A stretch of 11,940 bases of DNA from an uncultured Bacilli bacterium. Lineage in GTDB: Bacteria > Bacillota_I > Bacilli_A > RF39 > UBA660. A program made the position numbers and the translations under genes. The notes beneath the pieces are model-generated. The model was given only the letters and a program-made list of their open reading frames with translations, did no database searches and had not been told where the DNA came from. Positions 1 to 4,954 of this stretch are shown here, one piece after another. Each line of letters opens with the position of its first letter. Positions within the stretch are counted from its first letter, which is position 1. The DNA is taken from positions 1-11,940 of the forward strand of contig CAJOQL010000009.1 in assembly GCA_905236935.1 (NCBI GenBank), written 5' to 3'.

Positions 1-64
1 ATATCAATTCTTCAATTGATTTATTTTCATTTTCTTTTTTATATCCCTCTGGACTATTCATCAT
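1..64 (-). CDS. Start of an unknown protein (N-terminal fragment)
   Basis: The first 21 codons of a gene that runs off the left edge. Two consecutive ATG codons (64-62 and 61-59) lie 9-12 bases after the stop of the 87-aa gene. The end of that gene supplies GAAAGGTAGG as ribosome binding site, so this is the next gene of the same operon. The visible peptide (MMNSPEGYKKENENKS, then IEELI) is hydrophilic and charged, with no signal peptide. Too little is present to name a family. The frame is supported by the start, the ribosome binding site and the tight spacing. Confidence 0.6.
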   Translation of the reverse strand, partial: MMNSPEGYKKENENKSIEELI

Positions 65-73
65 AATAATAAC

Positions 74-337
74 CTACCTTTCAACTACATTTAATAAAGT
101 GATTAACTCTTGCTGTATGTTATAAACATCTTCATAGAAAAATGTTAGCATTTCATCTTCATTTAAATTCTTATCATTTACAGTATCATAATTCTTGACT
201 CTTGTAACGGGATTAATACCTTTAGCATTCTCATACCTTTTAATCAATTCAAAGATTATTAGTAATTCATCACTTAATTGATTTCTTTTGTCATTAATAT
301 CTAACATGCTATAAGCATTCTTCATTTCTTCACTCAT
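74..337 (-). CDS. Unknown small acidic helical protein (87 aa)
   Basis: I do not recognise a family. The protein is rich in Glu, Asp, Asn and Leu, and most of it looks alpha-helical (for example NQLSDELLIIFELIKRYEN and the C-terminal VYNIQQELITLLNVVER). It has no membrane segment, signal peptide or Cys cluster, so it is probably cytoplasmic and perhaps a partner or chaperone of a neighbour. Its ATG overlaps the TGA of the 115-aa gene as ATGA. The GGAGG that serves it is encoded by the Gly-Gly codons near the end of that gene, which indicates translational coupling. Its own tail GAAAGGTAG serves as ribosome binding site for the gene running off the left edge. Confidence 0.75.
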   Translation of the reverse strand: MSEEMKNAYSMLDINDKRNQLSDELLIIFELIKRYENAKGINPVTRVKNYDTVNDKNLNEDEMLTFFYEDVYNIQQELITLLNVVER

Positions 338-681
338 CTTGATTTACCTCCTGACATACTATCAACCCATTGCTGAGTTTCTTGGAATTGCTGTAAAGGG
401 GATAGTTGTTGTTTCCTCATTTGTGATCTCATATTGTTATTTGATTCTCTAATTTTTTTAAATTTAGCAAGAATGTCGTCTATTGCTTGTTCATCTTCAC
501 TTTTTTGAGTTGATGTAGAAAAACTATTTTCTTTTGTTTCGTGTTCTTTAACCCATTCTTGAACCAGATCCATTGTTGGTAGTGAGTCAATTAGTCTTTT
601 CATATCCTTTACATCATGTTGAGGTTTAATTTCAGTTGGTTTTTTGACTTCTCTAAATTTATATATACTATCTAATGCCAT
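334..681 (-). CDS. Unknown hydrophilic protein with Gln-rich tail (115 aa)
   Basis: No known family recognised. Residues 1-30 are charged, residues 34-72 contain a helical acidic stretch (DLVQEWVKEHETKEN and EDEQAIDDILAKFKKI), and the last 30 residues are rich in Gln, Met and Ser. The tail segment SQMRKQQLSPLQQ (residues 86-98) followed by a terminal GKSR resembles the tail of the 214-aa protein encoded immediately upstream (AQLRQQQLMSLTQ, terminal GKTR), so the two may share a targeting or binding signal. There is no membrane segment or signal peptide. The start at 681 follows GAGGTAACTTCT, in which the AGG-TAA end of the upstream gene acts as ribosome binding site. The end overlaps the next start by 4 bases. 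Confidence 0.75.
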   Translation of the reverse strand: MALDSIYKFREVKKPTEIKPQHDVKDMKRLIDSLPTMDLVQEWVKEHETKENSFSTSTQKSEDEQAIDDILAKFKKIRESNNNMRSQMRKQQLSPLQQFQETQQWVDSMSGGKSR

Positions 682-686
682 AGAAG

Positions 687-1331
687 TTACCTCGTTTTCC
701 CAACAACATTATCATCAGCAAGAGCTGATTGAGTTAAACTCATTAGTTGTTGTTGTCTTAATTGTGCCATTTTTGCCATTTCTTGTTGTCTTATGGCATC
801 AAATTCAGCTTTTGCTTGTTCTTTAATCTTATTATAATCAAAGACATTAGTTATCATAGAAAATGGAATTGGATTTTCTTTAGGAGATGATTTCATATGT
901 CTAACGGTTGGATCTATTGTAAGGTCACATCCGTAATCAAATGCTGGTTGAAAATAATTCATATCTGCTGGGCATTCAATTACAATCATTCCATATTCCG
1001 CTCCTGGAGCAGCTCCACCTAGAAACCAATCGATTCCTGAATTATTATTAAAAGTTTTTCCATTTTCATCAACAAATTCCATGTATTCCTTTGAATTTGG
1101 TCTGTTGTCACTTATAAATCCTGAATTTTTATATAATTCATAAGTTTCTTGAGATATTGCTCTATAACAATAATTTGATTTACATTGATACTTGCCAAGT
1201 TCTTTCTTTATCTTACTTTGATCACGACCAAGCAAAGTTGGAAATCGTTCACCTCTAGCATATCTTTCTTGAGCCATTCGAAGTTTAGGATTACTAGAAA
1301 GTGGCATATTCTTTGCATCATATAATTCCAT
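687..1331 (-). CDS. Unknown 214-aa protein, possible ADP-ribosyltransferase-like effector
   Basis: Not confidently recognised. Residues 55-73 (CYRAISQETYELYKNSGFI) resemble the Tyr-Arg-x-x-Ser, Glu-x-Tyr, x-x-Gly-x-Phe pattern at the start of some ADP-ribosyltransferase-type toxin domains. Residues 99-135 form a Gly-rich and hydrophobic stretch (FLGGAAPGAEYGMIVIECP) that could be a second core strand. I cannot place a catalytic Glu with certainty, so the assignment is tentative. Residues 165-201 form a long Gln/Met/Ala-rich helix ending in AQLRQQQLMSLTQ and a terminal GKTR, a tail shared with the 115-aa protein that follows. The start at 1331 is preceded by AGGAGAAATAAAT, which overlaps the end of the coiled-coil gene. 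There is no signal peptide, so any export would need a dedicated secretion route. This stretch is noticeably richer in GC than the conjugation operon. Confidence 0.75.
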   Translation of the reverse strand: MELYDAKNMPLSSNPKLRMAQERYARGERFPTLLGRDQSKIKKELGKYQCKSNYCYRAISQETYELYKNSGFISDNRPNSKEYMEFVDENGKTFNNNSGIDWFLGGAAPGAEYGMIVIECPADMNYFQPAFDYGCDLTIDPTVRHMKSSPKENPIPFSMITNVFDYNKIKEQAKAEFDAIRQQEMAKMAQLRQQQLMSLTQSALADDNVVGKTR

Positions 1332-1333
1332 AT

Positions 1334-1741
1334 TTATTTCTCCTGATTATTCATAAAACTATTTTTGAAGGCATTCATTATTTTTTCTTTTTCTTCTTCA
1401 GTTTTATCTTTACATAAGTCTTCAATTGCAGATTGTAGAGTTTCATCCCATTTATCATCTAAATCTTTTATCAATCCATTAAGACCATCTTTAATTTCTT
1501 CAACAGGAATTAACTCACTTTGTTTTTTTTCTAATTCTTTTCTATCTTTTTCAAACTTTTCAAATTCTTTTTTTAATTTTTGCTCAGTTTTTATTTTGTT
1601 TTGTTCCCACTCTTTTTTGATTTCTTCCTGTTCCTCCGGTGTCTTGTCTTTAAGAATCCTTTCCTCTGCTTCTTTAATTTCCCTATTCATTCTTTCAATA
1701 ACTTCATTAGAATGTTCTAAATCAAATTTATGTTCACTCAT
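1334..1741 (-). CDS. Unknown charged coiled-coil protein (135 aa), first gene of left operon
   Basis: The protein is dominated by Glu and Lys heptad-like helices from about residue 10 to 75 (NEVIERMNREIKEAEERI, then KKEFEKFEKDRKELEKKQ). A second helical part (residues 80-130) contains two Trp-containing or acidic segments (KDLDDKWDETLQSAIEDL). It is therefore predicted to be a soluble coiled coil, probably a scaffold or binding partner. No enzyme motif or membrane segment is visible. I chose the ATG at 1741 because GGAGG lies 8 bases before it. A longer reading from 1828 is open, but it would translate through the promoter and ribosome binding site and give an atypical hydrophobic leader. The gene ends 2 bases before the next start. 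Confidence 0.7.
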   Translation of the reverse strand: MSEHKFDLEHSNEVIERMNREIKEAEERILKDKTPEEQEEIKKEWEQNKIKTEQKLKKEFEKFEKDRKELEKKQSELIPVEEIKDGLNGLIKDLDDKWDETLQSAIEDLCKDKTEEEKEKIMNAFKNSFMNNQEK

Positions 1742-1749
1742 CTTAAAAA

Positions 1750-1754
1750 CCTCC
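1750..1754 (-). promoter_or_regulatory. Ribosome binding site fixing the start at 1741
   Basis: GGAGG on the minus strand, 8 bases before the ATG at 1741. It is the strongest anti-Shine-Dalgarno match near this gene and decides between the short (135 aa) and long (164 aa) readings. Confidence 0.7.
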
Positions 1755-1766
1755 AATACTATAGTA

Positions 1767-1775
1767 ATTATAACA
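1767..1775 (-). promoter_or_regulatory. Extended -10 promoter of the left operon
   Basis: TGTTATAAT on the minus strand is a perfect -10 hexamer with the TGn extension. No good -35 hexamer lies 16-18 bases upstream, which fits extended -10 use by the housekeeping sigma factor. It would start transcription about 18-20 bases before the ATG at 1741. The 12-base core TTATGTTATAAT also occurs in front of the 301-aa gene. Confidence 0.6.
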
Positions 1776-1877
1776 TAAAAAATTATTATAAATTCACATT
1801 TAACACAATATTTATACATGATTAACAAAAATATTGTAAACTTTATATTATTTTTTCTTAAAAATCATGTTAAAAAA

Positions 1878-1899
1878 TCGTATCTAAATCGTATCTAAA
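1878..1899. repeat. Tandem 11-bp direct repeat
   Basis: TCGTATCTAAA occurs twice head to tail (1878-1888 and 1889-1899), followed by a partial third unit (CCGTG). It lies about 100 bases upstream of the left-operon promoter in non-coding DNA. Paired direct repeats of this size can be regulator or recombinase binding sites, but nothing here proves that. Confidence 0.4.
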
Positions 1900-1940
1900 C
1901 CGTGTTCTTTTTTATCAAATATTGAATTTTTGTCTATACA

Positions 1941-1983
1941 AAGAAAAACTCGCAATCCTTTTATTTTTGGAACTTTGCGAGTT
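1941..1983 (-). terminator. Rho-independent terminator
   Basis: The inverted repeat AACTCGCAA (1947-1955) and TTGCGAGTT (1975-1983) forms a perfect 9-bp stem. On the minus strand it is followed by TTTTTCTTT-like sequence (1941-1948). Its outer base lies inside the stop codon of the decayed SEC-C gene, so it was probably that gene's terminator. It also insulates the left operon from upstream reading. Confidence 0.65.
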
Positions 1984-2083
1984 ATTTGCCATAACATTGC
2001 TTATATTTGCGACCACTGCCACATGGCTAACCATTAAAACAACCATGTAATTTTTTGCTTGAAAATTGGGCTTTCTTATTCAA
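1982..2083 (-). pseudogene. Remnant of a SEC-C zinc-motif protein C-terminus
   Basis: One frame reads KKLHGCFNG, then an in-frame TAG (2029-2027), then PCGSGRKYKQCYGK and a TAA stop. The second part matches the SEC-C metal-binding motif known from the C-terminus of SecA and many other proteins (consensus near PCPCGSGKKYKKCCG). Here one Cys of the CPC pair and the second C-terminal Cys are missing, and a stop interrupts the entry to the motif. No plausible start or upstream body of the protein remains. The abutting terminator supports this having been the true end of a gene. The element between this and the ADPRH fragment is AT-rich and open in no frame for more than about 30 codons. Confidence 0.6.
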
Positions 2084-2185
2084 TTATTTTAATAACTTAC
2101 TTCTAAATTGTAAGAAAGTGATGTCTAATTTTCTGATAATGCAGTTTAAACTTATCTAATAACTTATCTAAAAAAATTGGTTTAA

Positions 2186-2317
2186 TTAATGATGTAATCT
2201 ACTTGCAGGTGACACAACAGGGCTGCTTAATAAATGATCTCGAATACAGAACTCTGTTGGCATTCCCATAGCATCACCAATTGCATGCCCGATTATACTA
2301 TCAACTATTTTAGACAT
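2186..2317 (-). pseudogene. Truncated ADP-ribosylglycohydrolase (DraG family) N-terminus
   Basis: From an ATG at 2317 the frame gives 43 residues and then TAA. The stretch around residues 8-29 contains IIGHAIGDAMGMP and TEF, followed by RDHLL, which is the conserved N-terminus of ADP-ribosylglycohydrolases (GDALGxPxEF, with the metal- and substrate-site region downstream). Similarity stops near residue 35. The expected WSDDT metal-binding motif and the C-terminal Asp pair are absent in all frames downstream, so the gene is broken by deletion. Its ribosome binding site AGGAG begins at the stop of the 301-aa nuclease-like gene, so the two were once co-translated. Intact family members remove ADP-ribose from proteins or small molecules; this remnant should be inactive. 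Confidence 0.75.
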
Positions 2318-2329
2318 AGTATCATTCTC

Positions 2330-3235
2330 CTATTTTTCCATTTTTTCTATAAATTCAATTAATTCATATTTAGGTATAATTCGAATATTATTATTTCTTT
2401 TGTTTCCTAAGTATTTTTCAGAATTCGAATAGAAATAAAAAACATTTTTATTATATATATTTGCATAATCATTGTCTTCTAGATTAATCTCTCCTGTTTT
2501 AACTTGTACATAAATTTTATTAAAATTATGTTTGTCGAACATTACACATTCATAAGTTTTTGTATTTATTTTACAAGTGCTCGTATATACCCCTAAATCC
2601 TTTTCTACTTGTAAATACATTGTAACTAATTCTTCTAATTCCTCTGCTTTCATATTATCAATATCTATTGATAATTCTTCATCAATATCATAATATTTTG
2701 TCTTAGTTAGTTTATTATATAATCTCATTGAAAATTCTTTTGTCTTTTCAACATTTGAAGCAAAATGTCTAATTCCACCAGCGCAAAAAATATTTACTAT
2801 TGTTCCGGTAACTGATTCCTGTGTACCAACTCGAATAAATTCACATTTTAATCCATGCCATATATCATATTTATCATGTTCTTCTATTTCTTCCTTTGAC
2901 ATTTTATCTCTATAGTAATCTACTTTTTCACCAGTAAATCTGCAAAGATAATATTCATTACCAGTTCTTGTCCATATTAGATCATCTTTATTAATCTGAT
3001 TATAACTTCTAACATATTTTTCAAAACTACTTAGTTTTGGGCTACCAATAAAATTGCTATAATTATTGAATATGCTTTCATAATCAATACTATTACCGCT
3101 TATAGTTTTAGACGTTTCCCAACCTATTCCAATAATGCCTTTATTTAAGCAAAAATTAAAAGCACCTACTTGTTTTTTATTTTCATTTACATGTATAGGA
3201 ATTGCCCATATATCAATGCTATTTTTATCAATCAT
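2330..3235 (-). CDS. Putative restriction endonuclease, EVE/PUA-like plus PD-(D/E)XK-like (301 aa)
   Basis: The N-terminal half resembles EVE/PUA-like domains found on modification-sensing restriction enzymes. GIIGIGWE (residues 33-40) matches the usual GIIAIGWDE strand, and DLIWTRTGNEYYLCRFTG (85-102) matches the 'G-D-x-V, returns to G-x-G' second half. The C-terminal half has a helix with acidic residues (about 197-217, ending LGVY), then YECVMFD (228-234) and IYVQVKTG (241-248). This is the Asp ... Gln-x-Lys layout of Mrr-like PD-(D/E)XK nucleases. I infer DNA cleavage guided by a modified base; neither half is proven. The start at 3235 follows GAGGTGAAGGTTAA, and the gene has its own extended -10 promoter behind a terminator, so it is expressed apart from the conjugation operon. 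A truncated ADP-ribosylglycohydrolase gene starts 12 bases after its stop. Confidence 0.65.
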   Translation of the reverse strand: MIDKNSIDIWAIPIHVNENKKQVGAFNFCLNKGIIGIGWETSKTISGNSIDYESIFNNYSNFIGSPKLSSFEKYVRSYNQINKDDLIWTRTGNEYYLCRFTGEKVDYYRDKMSKEEIEEHDKYDIWHGLKCEFIRVGTQESVTGTIVNIFCAGGIRHFASNVEKTKEFSMRLYNKLTKTKYYDIDEELSIDIDNMKAEELEELVTMYLQVEKDLGVYTSTCKINTKTYECVMFDKHNFNKIYVQVKTGEINLEDNDYANIYNKNVFYFYSNSEKYLGNKRNNNIRIIPKYELIEFIEKMEK

Positions 3236-3253
3236 TTAACCTTCACCTCTTTT

Positions 3254-3262
3254 ATTATAACA
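3254..3262 (-). promoter_or_regulatory. Extended -10 promoter of the 301-aa nuclease-like gene
   Basis: TGTTATAAT on the minus strand, with the perfect -10 hexamer at 3259-3254 and no convincing -35. The leader would be only about 12 bases, with the Shine-Dalgarno sequence close to the transcript start. The surrounding 174-base gap (3236-3409) otherwise holds only the operon terminator. Confidence 0.55.
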
Positions 3263-3342
3263 TAATTATGTGCCATTTTTTTACTGATTTAAATCATCGT
3301 AAGATTACTAAATTGCGAGTATTTAAATTATTTTTTCAAAAT

Positions 3343-3388
3343 AAAAAAGAGTATGATAAAGCCTACATTGACTCTATCATACTCTTTT
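3343..3388 (-). terminator. Strong terminator closing the conjugation operon
   Basis: Perfect 14-bp inverted repeat: AAAAGAGTATGATA (3345-3358) and TATCATACTCTTTT (3375-3388) with a 16-base loop. The stem may extend by two more pairs across one mismatch. On the minus strand it ends in TTTTTT, 22 bases after the stop of the CD1108-like gene. The plus-strand side is also T-rich, so it may work in both directions. Confidence 0.8.
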
Positions 3389-3409
3389 ATTCTTTTTTCA
3401 TTTTATTAC

Positions 3410-4954
3410 TTACACTAATACTTTAAAATATACAAACTGAGTAGTATTATTCCAATCGTATTTTTTCCACATATCATTTTCATCACTTGCTGGATCTAAC
3501 ATTAATACTTTATCATTTACTACATTATCAATAGCTACCCAGTGTTGTGAGTTTTTAGTTGCCCCTTTTACTTCTGCTGATAAATAATAGCCATTCTCTA
3601 AATATTTTTGTATTTCATAAAGTTTTTCGCTTTTACTTTTTCCTCTTAAATTAACATGACCTACATATTTAAAATTAGGAACTGCTTTATTTATAGCATT
3701 ATATTTTAGATTACCTTTTTTATCAAAACCATAATTATTATTTAATGCTATTACAAAGGTAGCTGGATTAAATGGATAAATATCTTTAGTAGGAACATTT
3801 GATTTTTTTATTAACATAGAAATGCTTGTAACTAGGCACCCTATTCTACCTAAAGTTTTATCAGTAGTTCCAATTTTAATATTAGCCCATTTAAGATCTT
3901 TTTGTTTCCAAGTTGTAAATTCACCACTAGTGCCATACATTCCATATATAGCATAATTCCATAATGATAAATATTTTTCACTTGTTAATTCATTATATTG
4001 TTTTAATTGTAAATCATTAAAATTATATTTTTCTATCATATCACTAGTTTTTTTACTATTTATATTGATATATAATACTCTTTTTTCTTTTATTTCATTT
4101 AAATCTAATTCTTCTATATCCCAAGAATCTATTGTTGAATCTTCATCATATTGTTCAATTACTAAATTAGATGTAATACTATTCATATCCCAAAATATTT
4201 CTTTTAAAATATTCTTTTTATCATCATTAATAGTTAATACATCAGTATTATTATTACCATTTGATATTTTAACAGTATATATTGCTAATATATCTCTCCA
4301 CTCTGCTTTATTGGAATCAATAACTATCTCATCATGTGGTGTTATATTTTCAATTTCTTTAATTTTATTATCCATTTCGTTATTTAATGAAACTATACAC
4401 TCATTCATTGTAATACTATTTGAATTAGTCTTTTCTGAAGATAAGAATATCCCATAAATTGAACCACAGAATAGTGCTATTATGGCCATTAAAACTATAA
4501 TAATTAGTGATATAGTTCCACCAGCAATTATTAAACTTATTAATGATTTAATTCCAATAGCAATACCTTTTACCATTTTTGTAATTACTTTATATATCTT
4601 TTTAATTATATTCTCTATTTCTTTAATAGTTTTTTTAGTTCTCTTATAATTCTTTTTTTGCTTATTAATATTCTTTTTAACTTTTTGTGTAGGAGTGATT
4701 AAATTTTCATCTACTCCTTTATTAATAATTTTATTAGTAATTACTCTATTAACTCTTGATATATTATTTTTAGTATTATCAAAAATGCTATCATAACTAT
4801 TTTTAATAGAATTATTACCAAATTCAGCATTATTTTTTTCATTTTTATTGTAACTATTATTGATATTATCAATTTTTCTTTTATTAATTATAGATTTGTT
4901 AAATATTTTATTACGAATATGGATATTTTTAGGTTTAGTTTTGATTGTTTTCAT
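3410..4954 (-). CDS. CD1108-family conjugation cell-wall protein with C39-like peptidase domain
   Basis: Mating-channel protein of 514 aa, the Gram-positive counterpart of VirB1/Tn916 Orf14-type wall hydrolases. Residues 1-135 are cytoplasmic, very rich in Lys and Asn. A single membrane segment spans about 139-170. Residues 180-340 lie outside the cell and match the CD1108-type region: EWRDILAIYTVKI, KEIFWDMNSI, VLYININSKKTSDMIEKYNF and LWNYAIYGMYG are its landmarks. From about 347 the protein departs from the usual NlpC/P60-like ending. It has a C39-type cysteine peptidase-like domain with Cys373 in GRIGCLVTSISML, His471 in QHWVAIDN and Asp487 in LMLDPAS. The inferred role is local cutting of peptidoglycan peptides for the transfer channel. 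The start overlaps the VirB4 gene by 20 bases and follows GGAG. It is the last gene of the operon. Confidence 0.85.
   Translation of the reverse strand: MKTIKTKPKNIHIRNKIFNKSIINKRKIDNINNSYNKNEKNNAEFGNNSIKNSYDSIFDNTKNNISRVNRVITNKIINKGVDENLITPTQKVKKNINKQKKNYKRTKKTIKEIENIIKKIYKVITKMVKGIAIGIKSLISLIIAGGTISLIIIVLMAIIALFCGSIYGIFLSSEKTNSNSITMNECIVSLNNEMDNKIKEIENITPHDEIVIDSNKAEWRDILAIYTVKISNGNNNTDVLTINDDKKNILKEIFWDMNSITSNLVIEQYDEDSTIDSWDIEELDLNEIKEKRVLYININSKKTSDMIEKYNFNDLQLKQYNELTSEKYLSLWNYAIYGMYGTSGEFTTWKQKDLKWANIKIGTTDKTLGRIGCLVTSISMLIKKSNVPTKDIYPFNPATFVIALNNNYGFDKKGNLKYNAINKAVPNFKYVGHVNLRGKSKSEKLYEIQKYLENGYYLSAEVKGATKNSQHWVAIDNVVNDKVLMLDPASDENDMWKKYDWNNTTQFVYFKVLV

Noticed and set aside
644..826. 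Plus-strand open frames, here and at 1365, 3202, 4065, 5818, 8973, 9170 and 11382
   Set aside because: Each lies opposite a better-supported minus-strand gene or a terminator, lacks a convincing ribosome binding site, and translates to low-complexity Ser/Phe/Ile-rich sequence typical of the antisense of AT-rich genes.
1742..1828. N-terminal extension of the coiled-coil gene to an ATG at 1828
   Set aside because: The extension covers the extended -10 promoter and the GGAGG of the inner ATG, and would add a hydrophobic leader unlike the rest of the protein.
1878..1899. CRISPR array or origin iterons
   Set aside because: Only two full 11-bp units, directly adjacent and without spacers; no cas or replication gene lies nearby in the window.
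2084..2185. A frame of about 29 codons (SLIKPIFLDKLLDKF...) between the ADPRH and SEC-C remnants
   Set aside because: It has no start codon with ribosome binding site and no recognisable family. The 10-bp repeat AACTTATCTA inside it (2149-2158, 2161-2170) accounts for the repeated LDK. Treated as decayed DNA.
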